Positions 1 through 11,535 of a DNA stretch of 64,000 bases are shown here, in pieces. The notes under the pieces are model-generated. The model searched no databases, was not told the origin of the DNA, and saw nothing but the letters and a program-made list of their open reading frames with translations. Position numbers and translations under genes: made by a program. Where the stretch lies: assembly GCF_026230105.1 (NCBI RefSeq), contig NC_079479.1:32085385-32149384 (forward strand). Reading direction: 5' to 3'. Each line of letters starts with the position of its first letter. Within the stretch, counting starts at the first letter, position 1. The stretch comes from Diorhabda sublineata. Taxonomy: Eukaryota; Arthropoda; Insecta; Coleoptera; Chrysomelidae.

Positions 1-1529
1 AAATGGTAGGTATCAAAAACATTTTCTGATATTATTTTAATAAATGAAAACCATATTTTGTAAATATTTTCAATGTTTTCGGTCATAGAGACCTTTATTA
101 GTATTCATAAAGTTGAGCCTTATTTTCACTTTTTTCCACTTTTTCCTTACTTAACAAGGTTGTTGATTATAAACTGTTGAACTCAGTTTTTTGAAATTTT
201 GTGTCAAAATGACAGTTTCCCTAGGAGATGGATGGAAATATCTGGCATAAGACAAACTGAGGTACACACTTAAATTGTTCCGATCAAACAGGCGCGAAAT
301 ATGACTAGTGACTGGTCTTTCAACAGGAGACGATTGTCCTTCCTTGGACAAACCTTAGAGACATCAGCTTTAGGTACCTACTTAGCATATCCAGGAAATG
401 CTATTTATTTGAAGGTACAGTATTGAGCGTCTTGAGGAGCCTAGGTTCTGATGTGCAAAATGGTGTTAAGTTTGGATACACCAACAACTGACCAAGATTT
501 TTGATAGTGCTACAGTCACAAAAGTGTTACCGACAACGATGAATCTCCACTTGGATTGTCATTTTACATAAAGGAGCTCCAGTTGGGGGGAGAGCCACAT
601 CGAGAAACGCCGGCCATATTCCACCATTAGCTCTTCCTTAGAATTAGGATTATACGGACGACTCTCTTCAGGTTTGGAGACGGTGGGTCTTAATGCGACG
701 AAAATACAGAAGAAGGGAAGTGGCAGTAGATCTCCTAATCTATTGAGGAGCAATTCAACTTATTGGGTTTATTTTTTTTACTGAAATATCTATTTTAGGC
801 ATCTTGTGATCGGATCAAAGAAATGTGGTAGCTCTGAGATATCAATTATTACTTTTCATTCCCATTGTATAAGTATAATCTGTATATTAATCTAATATGA
901 ATACATTTTATGGTATTATATCTAATTATGATATTTTAACATAAATTAAAATTTGAATAACCATCTGATAATTGCAAAGAACGAAGTTTACAACAATTCC
1001 ATGACATTAAATATTAAAATCAATACCTACCTAATTTAAAAGATGATTATCTCCATTGTAATTTATTTAAAAAAAAACATGTCCATATAATGGCTTGTTA
1101 TGCTATATAAAGTAAAGTAGAATCAGTTGTAATTATGTGATTATGGATGGTTTCATCGCTTATCGATCAAACTAGATTATTGTCCGTATAATTTTAACGG
1201 TTTTCGTGATTAAATTTATAAATACGCATATTCCAAGGTGGAATAAAATCATCAAGCTTGAAATATGTGCGGCGAAAGAAACGAAATTAAGTTTCAAACG
1301 ATATTAAAGACAAATGTACACTAAAACATTTACAATGAGATATATATGTATCGAATAGAGTCAACTCAACGACTCAAAACCTGAAATAGAACGATTTTTA
1401 TTCTAAAATCGACAATTTACAATATGAAAATATTATCCCCCTCTGAATTATAAGCACTCCCTTGAAAAGGGAGGTCGTGTGTACCTTGTTGAAAAGGGAT
1501 TTACAAATTTGGTTTAATCATAACTGAGA
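1..1529. other. No recognised gene
   Basis: AT-rich sequence with only short open frames. Two minus-strand frames of 64-66 codons (151-351 and 559-753) start with ATG, but I see no known motif, splice context or repeat structure in them. They could be decayed element sequence. Nothing here is supported as a gene. Confidence 0.5.
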
Positions 1530-2303
1530 CACAAAACTTTATGTAGATGTACTTCGAGAGGAGTCAAATCAGAGGATCTAGCCGGCTATTTGGTCGTTCC
1601 AACTCGACCAATCCACCTATTAGGAAAAACCTCGTTGTTCAAATCATTTCTAACTGTACGTGCAAAATGCAGTGCAGCTCCGTCTTGTTGGTGGTAAATA
1701 AATCGATCTCATTTGGATGATTAACATCAGGAAAAAGTCTTTGCAATGTAGGCACTAATAAAATAATCTAGATAAACCTCACCATTAACTGTGTCTTTAA
1801 AAAAATGAGGGTCAATAATTTTATTGTTTATGATACCAGCCCAACTTTTACTTTTTTAGGATATTGAGTGTGATTTTCACACATCCAGTGAGGATTTTCT
1901 CTGCTCCAATATTTACAGTTTTGTTTGTTGACCGTTCCATTTAAATGAAACGTTGTTTTAACAGTAAAAACTATTTTGTTTATGAGCTACAAATATGCGT
2001 TCATTCTGTCCACTATCAATTCAAAAAATTCTTGCCTTTTATCATCTTCTTTTAACTCCTGAACCAACCGTACTTTGTAAGGGTGGCATTTTTCTTTATG
2101 CAAAACTCAAAATAGATGATTACTTACACCATTATCGGGCGCAAGTTCTCGAGATATCTTATGCGGATTTTCCTCAATCTCTAGAAATACATCTAACTTT
2201 TTTTCATTGAGCATTTATAGCTGGTTTTCCAATATTTTTACATGTCCAGTTTCACGAGACTTTTTTTCCATTCTGCTAACTGTAGACCTCGAAACGTGTT
2301 GAC
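1530..2303 (-). pseudogene. Decayed IS630/Tc1-mariner-like DDE transposase
   Basis: On the minus strand, read across several frames, this follows a DDE transposase of the insect IS630-like type. In order it shows a helix-turn-helix-like start (VSRSTVSRM) near 2300-2270, LDVFLEIEENPHKISREL near 2200-2140, and HPYKVRLVQEL near 2080-2050. A core block near 1960-1850 includes FHLNGTVNKQNCKYW and ENPHWM. HQQDGAALHFARTVRNDL spans about 1700-1640, and PARSSDLTPL near 1590-1555 gives the third catalytic region. The place where the family normally has its first aspartate (FSDE-like) reads FTVKTTF, so that residue is lost. There is an in-frame TAG just before PARSSDLTPL and several frameshifts. The C-terminus after DLTPL is not recognisable. 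It is a dead copy; I am confident of the superfamily but not of the named family. Confidence 0.8.
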
Positions 2304-2514
2304 CAGTGTATTTATAATTAAATATACAGCAGATTCATATCAATTGTTTATTTGCCTTTTTTCTGTTGTTTAGCAAAACAGAAAATACTTGATTATTTCT
2401 AAAGTATATTTTAATATACCAGACAAAATTGCTGATTCAAAAGCGAGATCATGACAAATAAATAGCTAATTTCTCAGGATAGTTATACTTTTTTGGATAT
2501 CACAGGAGACATGT

Positions 2515-2646
2515 CAACACTCACAATTACACGCACGTTTCGTAAACCAATTTATAGAGACTGAAGTTAAACTGTTTACCTTCAGTCTCTGAAGACGATA
2601 ACTTGGTTATCGAAACGTGCGTCATACAGTGTAATTGTGAGTGTTG
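2515..2646. repeat. 130-bp palindrome (foldback/MITE-like)
   Basis: The left arm (2515-2572) and right arm (2574-2646) are inverted copies. Both contain ACACTCACAATTACAC at the outer end, then GCACGTTTCG, and AGAGACTGAAG near the centre. The right arm carries about 15 extra bases, including a GATAACTTGGTTATC stretch that is itself self-complementary. The arms almost meet, so a single strand would fold into one long hairpin. No coding capacity. It may be a foldback element or the fused ends of a larger DNA transposon. Confidence 0.75.
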
Positions 2647-3569
2647 GTGTAGTGATAGTGTTTGTGTTCCGTATGAATATAACCAACGGTTTCAAAAATT
2701 CCAATACATCGGGATTTTAATATCATGCAAAATGAGGATTGGTCGTTTATTCAACGAATACAAAACACTATTATTAAATATATATCCGATAATATATAAT
2801 ATTTTTCTGTCTGTTATCGTAAATTTTGATATTTTAAGTAATGAAATGGAGCGTTTTTCCATATATCGCATATTTATACTAACATGTATTCGTTTCGTTG
2901 GTACCCGGGTTAATAAATTCCAGCCATAACACAGCGTGTATTACCCATTTAATTTGAAAAGTATAGTTACAACTCAGTCCAGCACAACCAATATTTCCCT
3001 CACGATAAAATTTATGTAGCAAATTTTATTTTAATTATTCAGATACAAGTGCACATATTCAAAAAACATGCAACGTATATTCATGAATATTGCGAACATA
3101 ATAAGGGTTCATTTCATTGCAAACATGGTGCAACTTGCATCGCTCTATGTTACTACTGCTCCAAATATATAGACCAGTAAGAATAATGAATATTTTCACT
3201 AGCGATCTCATTTTTTTTTCTAATAAAAGTATACTTTTCCCATTAGACTAAAAGAAATTAAACACGATAATACAATTATAGTTCGTTCCTCCGTCCAGTT
3301 GATACAAATTTCTTCCGCGTTATGTTAGATGGCGGTTCAGTACTGTCTCTGATGGTGATGGCTTTTTCTGTTTGTCGGCAGCTACTTTGTTCTTGTTTCG
3401 ATTTTATGAAGTCAACTTAAGAGAACAGTAAGATTTTGATTTCTATTTATTTCTAGACCGATTTTCATGCTTCTATTACCAATTTGTTGATTGCCTTTAT
3501 TAGTTCTTTCGTTATATTAGTTATATTAGTGACATCGTTAAATCATAAAAAACGGTTGGAGAGATCGAG
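2647..3569. other. No recognised gene
   Basis: AT-rich sequence. A 108-codon plus-strand open frame (2603-2929) starts inside the palindrome arm. It has no motif I recognise and looks like chance. Nothing else seen. Confidence 0.45.
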
Positions 3570-4055
3570 TCGCCTTGTTTGAGTCCTTTGTTTATTTTTA
3601 TTTCTTCTGTCAGTATTTCTAGATATCTTGCTTTGGCTTTCGTGCTTTGTAATATAACTTTGATCAATATCTGTAATTTTGTGGGTACCTTTAGTGTTTT
3701 TAAATCTTCTAAATCATTTATAGAGTCAAACGCGCTTTTAAAATCTATAAAGATTATGTGTAGCTCTCTATTGCATTCGCCATGTTTTTTGTATTATCTG
3801 GTCTATTGTGTGGATTGCGTTGATTGTGGATCTTCCTGGTTTAACACAATTTGGTACTATCCAGTATGAATTCTGCGTATGATTTGAAGTTTCTATTTAT
3901 TAAGTTTGCGGGATTTTATATGTAATGTTAAGAAGTGTATATATAGTTTTCACATTCCTCTTTATCGCTTTGATGAATTTGTTCTTTCATTTCTAATCCT
4001 CCGTATTTCAACAGCTCAGCTTCTATTCTATCTTCACCTATAATGGGCTTAAAAA
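3570..4055 (-). pseudogene. Non-LTR reverse transcriptase remnant (endonuclease-RT type)
   Basis: Minus-strand remains of a non-LTR retrotransposon RT, read from 4055 down to 3570. The first block is GEDRIEAELLKYGG, typical of the linker before the RT fingers. It is followed by KEECENY and ITYKI-like pieces from the conserved KKGDxxxCENYRGI region. RT motif A appears as LHIIFIDFKSAFDSI near 3755-3715, and motif B as NKGLKQGDSISP near 3600-3570. Several frameshifts and short deletions separate the blocks. Motif C (the YADD box) is not present, so the copy is truncated on that side. Its motifs resemble the better preserved RT at 60926-62138, but it lies in the opposite orientation and is more decayed. 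Confidence 0.75.
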
Positions 4056-4837
4056 ATAAGGAATCTTATGGAATACTGGTCTATAGAGGTATAGCTAGAA
4101 TAAATAAATATGCAGCTTTTAGTACTGCAACAGATAATAATGAAAAATACCAAAGATAAAATTGAATTTTATGCCTCTAACTGTTGGTGGCAGATTAAGC
4201 TCTTAAAAAAACATACAAACCTAATCACTACGTGCCTGAACAACCCTATTCGAACGTTAGCGGTTGTCCGAAAATTCGAGGTCGCTGTGGTTAATTGTCG
4301 TAGAACGAACTGGGGTACAAATAAATTTAAGTTTGTTATTACGGTAATAATATTTTCATAGTGTTACGAACAAAATTCTACTAACAACGCATGAAAGAAG
4401 GTAATAGTTTTTGTTAAAACTATTGAGAAAACTAACTGAGATGACAACATGTTAATTGAAGCACGCCGTTAACGATATATTCGGTAAACTTTGAGTAACT
4501 TTAGAGGTATGATTAGAGTGACAGAATAGAAGGTGATTCAATATAAAGTAAGATTTTTGACAAAAAGCTTACTGACAAAAAACTCCATGCCTAGTTATCA
4601 TTGGAAGTAGTTGTTGAAGAATTTTGTAAAACAATCACAAAAAAATTCGATAATTGAGATTCTCTATGGACCTAGATGGTATTTAGTTGAAGGTATCCCG
4701 TTATTAATAAATGTTCGTACTCTTAAAAACTTTTTTTTGGTTATTCTGTCAAATTAAACATTAGATTACATATTAATTCTATAAGAAACAATATATACCT
4801 ATGTAAAAAAAATATATTTAACGTAATAGTAGACAGC
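4056..4837. other. No recognised gene
   Basis: No motif, repeat or conserved frame recognised. An 83-codon plus-strand frame at 4110-4361 has no family features. Confidence 0.45.
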
Positions 4838-4991
4838 GACTTTGTTCTTGGTAGTTGCACCAGAACTGTACTGAACTGGACCAGTGTAGGCCAGTTCATG
4901 AGTGTATAGAATTAGTTCGATCGGATATAGTGCAGAGATTGTTGTATTTGAGGTTATTTGGTGTAATTCAGGCCTTGTAGTATTAACAATA

Positions 4992-5346
4992 ATGGAAATC
5001 GATTTAGTACTTTTTGACATTTTACATTTGTCCGATGATGACGAAGATGTAGTGCCATCGTTTCCAGAAATGTTATTTGAGGATAATTATAGTCAAAAAT
5101 ATATATATAAATGTAGAATAGTTGATAAAATAGAAATATATTAAATCTAATCTACTATTCAATTTTTTTAGAAAACAATGAGTTAATACAATCAATACAT
5201 ACCGTTTATGGAATAGTCAGAAAAGTACAGCAAATCAAAGCTGCTAACTATATAGAAAATATGGTTAGAAATTACATTGAAAAAGATTTTACGATGCATT
5301 TTCGACTGTCAAGAGATATAGCACTTGTACTGCACTGGATGAATTG
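4992..5346 (+). pseudogene. HARBI1/PIF-Harbinger-like transposase N-terminal fragment
   Basis: Two coding-like blocks lie close together. Block 1 (4992 to about 5115) starts with ATG and encodes an acidic N-terminus (DILHLSDDDEDVVPSFPE). Block 2 (5172-5346) begins after a polypyrimidine run ending TTTTTTTAG, which looks like a splice acceptor. It encodes IKAANYIENMVRNYIEKDF followed by TMHFRLSRDIA, then stops. The pattern 'xNYxExxxxxYxxxDFxxHFR(L/M)SR' is typical of the region just before the nuclease domain in HARBI1-like proteins, where an acidic leader and a small intron are also common. The DDE nuclease domain itself is absent. Joining the two blocks at the obvious splice sites does not give a clean frame, so this is probably dead. 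Possible degenerate inverted ends lie near 4838 and 5387. Confidence 0.55.
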
Positions 5347-5389
5347 ATTCTAGATCCAGTGTAAAAAGTACAGTGAACTGCTACTAAGA

Positions 5390-6245
5390 ACAGCGACACT
5401 GGCGTTGGTTCTGCTACAAAGAACGCTTTAGTGTACACTTCCTGAACTAGTTTTATCATTGTAGAACAAACCTTTGGTTTCTGTGGTTCGAACGGAATGA
5501 TGACATGACAGTAAAGCGACGTACATGTCAATTCAGTCATTTTGTTGACGTTTAATTAATCATTTTTGTAAAACTAGAAATTATTAATAATTAATTCTTA
5601 ATAGCAAAAATATATTTCTTCTATTGCAGAAACTCAGTTGTGTTTTGATTATTAATGTTATATCAATATTTAAATATGTTGATCTTATTTTAAGTGGCGA
5701 CAAGATAAAATTCAAATTTACAACATTATTGTTAAATATATTTTATGCATTACATATTTTTTTGTTAATAGCCCCCTAAACTCTAACTAACATATGCTTG
5801 CCCCCCTATACGATTCAAGATTATTTTATTAAACTTGCATTGAAATATTTTTGTGTGTCTTCTCAACAGTATCTTTAACAGAATGAATTTTATATGTATC
5901 AAGAGCCTCTTTATATTCTGGGTCACGTATAGATTCAATATCAAGAAGACTTTATCAATATCGAATTTCCTTTTCCATAAAGCAACTTTCTTTTTCTTGT
6001 TGTTATTCCCATCCCGTTTATCGAAACACTTCATTTTTCTGGACAGGCAACGTATAACCAAAGAGGTTCTACCAAATAAAAAAGATATAGTACAGAAAAT
6101 GCGTATTTGATTAATAGAGAATGTCATTAGTTACAATGATATTTGTAATGTAATCGATTTCATCTTCATATTAATTTCAATTTAGAAATTCATGATTTAT
6201 TATCCTAGTTGTCCAAATTACGTGTAAAATTTTACTGTATTTTCA
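5390..6245. other. No recognised gene
   Basis: Overlapping plus and minus open frames of 85 and 114 codons (5783-6127) are antisense shadows of one another. They are lysine/phenylalanine-rich, as expected from AT-rich DNA, with no motif. Nothing supported. Confidence 0.45.
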
Positions 6246-6700
6246 TATTACTAGAAGCAAAAGACGAAGATGAATTATATGAAAGACTGGTATGCGAGAA
6301 TGTCATAAAACTCGATGTATTGATAATTATTTATAATAACAAAGAATGAGACAAGAAAAAGAGATATAATAAGTACAAAATCATGATGCAGAGTTAAATA
6401 ATAAGCCTCAAAACCAGTATTTACATACGCTGCGGAAACTATGATATAAGGATATAAGAGAGGAATATAATTAGGAAAATTCATGGACCAGTTAATGCTG
6501 GGAATAATGAGTATAGAGGACCCATGAACTATGAAATTATGAATATATTGGAAAATTAAAAGAATGGAAAAAGAAGCCAAAAACATCGGTGGTAAGATCG
6601 GAGTACGTGACTGGAATAAACAGATGCAGGAAAGAAAGAAATGTATCAAACTGTAGGAGATCCCCAGCTGGGATGTGTGTTAAATAATCACCAGGTCATC
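6246..6700 (+). pseudogene. Non-LTR retrotransposon C-terminal remnant
   Basis: Plus-strand pieces match the segment after the RT domain of insect endonuclease-RT non-LTR elements. PVFTYAAETM lies near 6415, where the family has a 'RPVxTYAxETW' block. RKIHGPVNAGN and YRGPMNYEIMNILEN lie near 6475-6560, corresponding to the 'RKIYGP...' block. IGVRDWNKQMQERKK lies near 6595-6640, the usual terminal 'GVRxWxxxAxDRxxW' helix. Stops and frameshifts separate the blocks. An upstream acidic stretch (KDEDELYERL, 6258-6290) may or may not belong to it. The RT catalytic motifs are absent. An (AT)n tract follows about 170 bp downstream. Confidence 0.6.
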
Positions 6701-6863
6701 TGTGAACGTCAGGATTCAAACCATATGGTGCTTGTGACTAGGTTTTGAATACACTAATAATGAACCCTTGAAATAGTTACTTTTCACAATTACACTTAGT
6801 GTATACCCGACCAAGAGCTCTCGATGTACCGTTGATTTCTCAATGTTTTTTCTGTACATTTAA

Positions 6864-6870
<7 letters not shown>

Positions 6871-6953
<83 letters not shown>
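6871..6953. repeat. (AT)n microsatellite
   Basis: About 41 uninterrupted AT dinucleotides. Length is likely to vary between individuals and to be prone to assembly error. Confidence 0.97.
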
Positions 6954-6954
<1 letters not shown>

Positions 6955-8263
6955 CGTCCATTTTATGTTCAAGTTTAAATATATTTTTACAGATATGTAT
7001 GTTGACGAACAATTTTTGCACTATTGAACACCTCAGATAGTACACACTTTTTCTTGGGATTATCTTTTCTTTCAGATTGTTTGATGGAATTCACTATGGT
7101 CAATTTTTTCGAATTTCCTAGTTTCTCTTCTGTTTAAACGTTGTTTCTGTAGCTTTCTAATCTGATATTTCGTTTACTTCTAAATACTCTTGAATACGCA
7201 TTTATTGACAAAATATTTTATGATCAAATGTAATAACAGTCCGTTTAATTTCGAGATTTTCTTCTACCCTCTCTAGTAGAGGATTAACCGTTCAACTTTC
7301 CAGTCACGTTCGGTGGTCCTGGATAATCGACAGCCTCGTTGGCGATGTTACATTAAAATATACGATTAGGTGTCGAACGGATTCAACGTAACCTTTTCTT
7401 TTGTTGTATAACGTACACGAAGAGTACGAAGAAATATCACAACTAACTACTAACAAAAAAACCCGTATCTTCTCAAGAATCTACAACGTTATAAACTGCC
7501 TTTTTCACTACAATCCAAGGAATGGAATAAGGTTATATTCAGTGACTATTCCTACTTTGATTTAGAGCCGCATAATCGTAAGGTTAGATTAGATTATAGT
7601 TTTTTCAATCATTTTTGAAGTAAAAAAAACATTTTTAACGAATAAACAACTTTCGAATTTTTATCGGAGAATCACACAATTTTAAATAATTAATATTTTG
7701 GAAATGATCTTCGATTGGTAATAATTTTCTTGAAAAAACACAAAATGATCCAAATTGATCCGTAGGGGTTCAAGATATTCAATTTTATCTCTCATTTGAA
7801 ACTATAATTCTGCTATTTTCAATTTTCTTTGATAGTAACCATTTTCCCTCATCATATATACAGTGAAAGTCAAAATTTTCCATTTTCCAACCGTATACAG
7901 ACTTATTTTTGACTTTTTAGTGAAAAAAAACGCAATTTTTAATATTTAGTATTCTGAAAATGAGTTTTGATTGGTGATAATTGTTCGAAAACCCAATATG
8001 TGAAAATTGGTCTATGATTCGATAAAATAATTCAGTTATTTTGAATTTTATTCTAAAGGTACCCTTCTTTTCCTTATCATTTATTCAACAAAACTAAAAC
8101 CTTCACACTTTCAACCAATTAAAAACTTTTTATCAAAGAAAAACAAAATTCATAATAATTTTCAAAGATATAGGTCCTACAACCTCAACTTGATGCAATA
8201 ATTACTCCGTTTTTTTTTTCACTAACCCCCTTACATATCAAATTTTCAGTATTTACTTTTCAG
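6954..8263. other. Probable intron or 5' flank of the TRMT10C-like gene
   Basis: No upstream TRMT10C exon is recognisable here, so the preceding exon must lie farther upstream or be too diverged to see. A weak antisense coding-like patch lies at 7005-7165. The last 25 bases before 8264 form a pyrimidine-rich tract ending in TTTTCAG, a good splice acceptor. Confidence 0.5.
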
Positions 8264-8892
8264 ATCCTTCCGACGTACACTACTGTAACGCAAATAAAGA
8301 AAGCACTTTAATAAAAGCCTTCCACAAATATATTCGGACAATGTACGAGCCTTGGTTCCCTTTAAACATCCACGAATGCAGTTATTTAGATATGTACCAC
8401 AAAAATCAATTAGTATATGTAACCCCCCATTGTAGAGAAGAAGTTCAAGAATTCGACCATGATGCTATTTACATTATCGGTGCTATAGTAGATAAAGTAA
8501 GTTTTAAATAACACTGTTAACAGAAGTTAATGAATTTTGCATTGCACATGAACCAAGAATCGTTGTCTTTAGCAAATGCGAAACGAGAAGGTTTAAAAAT
8601 GGCGAAATTACCTTTGGATAGGTATTTGCATTGGAGCGCTGGTTCTGGTAAAAGCCTCACTTTAAATCAATTGATCGCGATCTTATTAGACCAAAAACTA
8701 AGCGAAAATTGGGAGGAGTTTTCCTTAAGACACGTCCCTAGACGGAAGTTAATGGAATCTGGTGGATTTGGGGTTTCAAATAGAAACAAAGAGATAGAAA
8801 AATGGACGCCATCTCATAAAGTTGATTTTGATAAATTAGGATATAACAGAATGAAAAAAAATGTTAACATTAATAATATTTTTAATGAATAA
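8264..8892 (+). CDS. TRMT10C-like protein (mitochondrial RNase P subunit 1), last two exons
   Basis: C-terminal half of a TRM10-family SPOUT methyltransferase of the mitochondrial RNase P protein 1 type (human TRMT10C, Drosophila rswl). These proteins form the tRNA-binding methyltransferase part of the protein-only RNase P that trims and methylates mitochondrial tRNAs. The penultimate exon (8264-8496) opens after a TTTTCAG acceptor in a split codon. It encodes DVHYCN, then LVYVTPHCREEV and AIYIIGAIVDK. The last exon (8548-8892) continues with NQESLSLANAKREGLKMAK, LPLDRYLHW and GSGKSLTLNQ (the conserved SAM-site/knot region), then RHVPRRKL and a lysine-rich tail to TAA. The visible part is about 192 residues of a protein normally near 400, so roughly the N-terminal half is missing from the window. 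The frame is intact apart from the 51-bp insert, whose 3' border is not AG. AATAAA overlaps the stop codon. Confidence 0.9.
8497..8547 (+). other. 51-bp intron with apparent GT...AC ends
   Basis: The reading frame of the TRM10 domain continues exactly from GTAGATAAA to ATGAACCAA if 51 bases are removed. The family spacing between VDK and the E of ESLSLA (three residues) supports this border. The insert begins GTAAGT, a strong donor, and contains an in-frame TAA, so it cannot simply be read through. Its 3' end is TTTTGCATTGCAC rather than ...AG. The only in-frame AG alternatives (ending at 8523 and 8526) give introns of 27 or 30 bases, which is shorter than normal. Confidence 0.65.
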
Positions 8893-8896
8893 ATAA

Positions 8897-8917
8897 ATTC
8901 TGTCATAAAGACAGAAT
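8897..8917. other. Stem-loop just after the TRMT10C-like stop
   Basis: Perfect 8-bp inverted repeat ATTCTGTC / GACAGAAT around a 5-base ATAAA loop, five bases after the stop codon. It could be a short 3' UTR hairpin. There is no T-run, and no function is implied. Confidence 0.5.
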
Positions 8918-11535
8918 CCACAATTTGTATTTCTATTCTATACAAGACGATATTTTTTTTTCAATATCACATATTCTCAAAGAATCTACAGCTTTCAAGG
9001 ATTCAAATCACGTCAACTGGTTGGCTTGGCTACCAAGATAGCTACTTTAACATGTCTGGGGTTTAAACGATCTGAAGCTGTTTTGTAGTATTCTCCATAG
9101 ACTTCAGTAGCGCTTTCTCGTGAAGCTGAGATAAATAGTTTGAAATACCCCAAAAATTAAACCTAGACAGTTTAATGAGTACATAAGGAATTGCTAGTTT
9201 ATAATACATTATTGAACCAACTTTGAAACTTTGAAGCTGAAAATTTAATCATTAATTTAGTAGAAAGCATTCATTCATTCCTTGAAAAAGATAATAAATC
9301 ATTTCTGATACTTCTAAAACAAATTAAAATTGAATTCTTGTAAAATATGATTCAAATATATTACTCGGTTGCCAAATGTCCAGGATTTCGCGGGACAGTC
9401 CCGATTTCCATTCGCTTGTCTCGTATCCCGCCTTGTCTGTCCCGAGTTAAATGTTAAATAGTAAATACGTAACAGAATTGATGCTTGCTACTAAATCGAA
9501 ATGACATTCTTCTTAGTAGCTGCTTATTGTAAAACCAGTTTTTTTCTGAAATTAGCCAGCGTTCAAGTTTGACAGTTCAGAAACTAAAAGTTCAAAACAA
9601 TCATTGCAGCGTTATTTTAAATTTAGAAATCGGCTGTACTGATTTTTTTCCTAATTGCGTGTCCTTATAATAATAATAAATTTTGTGATCCAATAGGATG
9701 TAGATTTAGACATATACGTTTATTTAAAAATAGAATTTGTGTATGAGTGTAGGAACTAGAAAAAGAAACATAAAAGTAAACACGTCTCCATGGTTTCCAC
9801 CGAAGGAGAACCTGTACATTGTATTCGAGTTTGTAGGAGATTCGCGTTCGGGGAATTCAGACTGTTATTGTCAGAATTTCGATTTGGCTTGTTTTCTTTT
9901 TATCAGCCTTCTGTTTCGTTGATAAAAACAGATCAAGTTGGCGCTTGTAGCTGATTCGTTTGGTCTTTCTTTTTATTTTCTTCGATTCCAATTCGGCATT
10001 GTATTCTAAATGCGAACACATATTTCTTGAATTTATGGACGGCAATTACGCCGCGAAAAAAACGGTGTTAACTTTGGATTTTTTTTTGTTGATGTCGTTT
10101 GAAGATATTCGTTGGTGTTCTTATTTATTCTGCGGCTAAAGGCGCCGGTTTGTTAAAAAAATGTATAATTCATGGCGTGATTTAAAGCGCCTCGAATATC
10201 ATTCAGAGATTAAAACGTGTTATGTGAAAATAAAAGTACGAACTAGCCGGTATATCGGCCGTTTTTATATAAAAAAATTAGTCAGCTCATAGATAACGTA
10301 AGAATTATTAATTTTTTCGAAATTTTCACGCAGTCGTCTTTTTAGTTTTTTAAAAGTGGACATGAGGAGGCAATAAACTGTAAATCTGGAATATATATTC
10401 GATATAAATGAGATTACATATATGTTCAAAATTGTTTTTTTCTGAGAAAAATCAACAAAGAGTTATCCATAAATTACGCCACACGAATTTCATGATTTTT
10501 TGCACCTCTCCCGTCGTTGTCACAGCTGGTCACATTTGTGAGATTCCCTTGCAAATTACATTCAGAAATTTCCGAATTAAAACACAGTTTTATTTTCATT
10601 TAAATTATTTTTTAATAATATCAACATCAAATCAAACAATTAATAAAACAAAAAATATTATTAGAATTATATCAATTAAAGATATAAACTTAATAATCTT
10701 AAGTCTTAATAGACTTTGAATCCACTTAACTATTTAAACAACGAAATTTTGGAATCAATACATAGCCTGCAAGCTCAAACGCACCAAGCCTTTTGAACTT
10801 GTGTGAAAAGTGCCAGTTATAAATAACCCAATTCAATAATTAACTACAATAGTGAAGTGTGCATAAAGGTCTATTTCTTAAGTGAACTAGTGCGAATACT
10901 TTAAAGGACATTGAAGTAAATTTTGTTAATTGTAAAATGTCGGTTAATCGTGAGATTTGGTGAATTGTTTCTTTGTTTTCAATATATTTTTCGTATTTAT
11001 TCGCACTCTTTTCATTCGTAGGGTAAATTAATAACACTACACACTATACAATACACTCAACTTATAATAATTTACTTATGAATATCACTTAAATAATTTC
11101 TGCGTTTAGTTTACTAATTCGTTGTATTCACTACGACTATTTATTTAAAACTGACTTACTGCGCTACATAAACTTATTTAAATACCACAAATACAATTCT
11201 TCTAGAACAAAATGAAACAAAAGAAAATAGATAAATAGACTTTTCGAGAAATTAATTAGAAGAAATACTGTAAATAACACGCTTGAAATAATAAAAAGTT
11301 CTAAAAGGAATCGTCAAAGGCGTTTCCGCCATTTATAAAAAATGTTAAAGGCGCCGCGCGAATTCGGCGAATTTTAAAATTCTATTGCAGCTGGACAGAA
11401 CCGACATATATTGTGAGCTTGTTCGTAGAAGAAGAATATTCTAGAAGTTTGTATTAATCTCCATACTGTACTTTAGCTTCCATAATTTTATACTGAAACT
11501 CTTTGCTATGCGTTCTCCAGATAAATTAATGTTTG
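8918..11535. other. No recognised gene
   Basis: Downstream flank of the TRMT10C-like gene. I found no exon, transposase motif or tandem repeat. Short open frames (9737-9922, 10408-10719, 10840-11037) have no family features. A stretch near 9370-9440 with GGGACAGTCCCG is probably an old repeat of unknown type. Confidence 0.45.

Noticed and set aside
5783..6127. Overlapping long open frames on both strands
   Set aside because: They are complementary shadows in AT-rich DNA with Lys/Phe-rich low-complexity products and no motifs.
9365..9445. GGGACAGTCCCG palindrome and CCCG-rich patch
   Set aside because: It looks like part of an old dispersed repeat, but no TIR, frame or second copy was found in the window.
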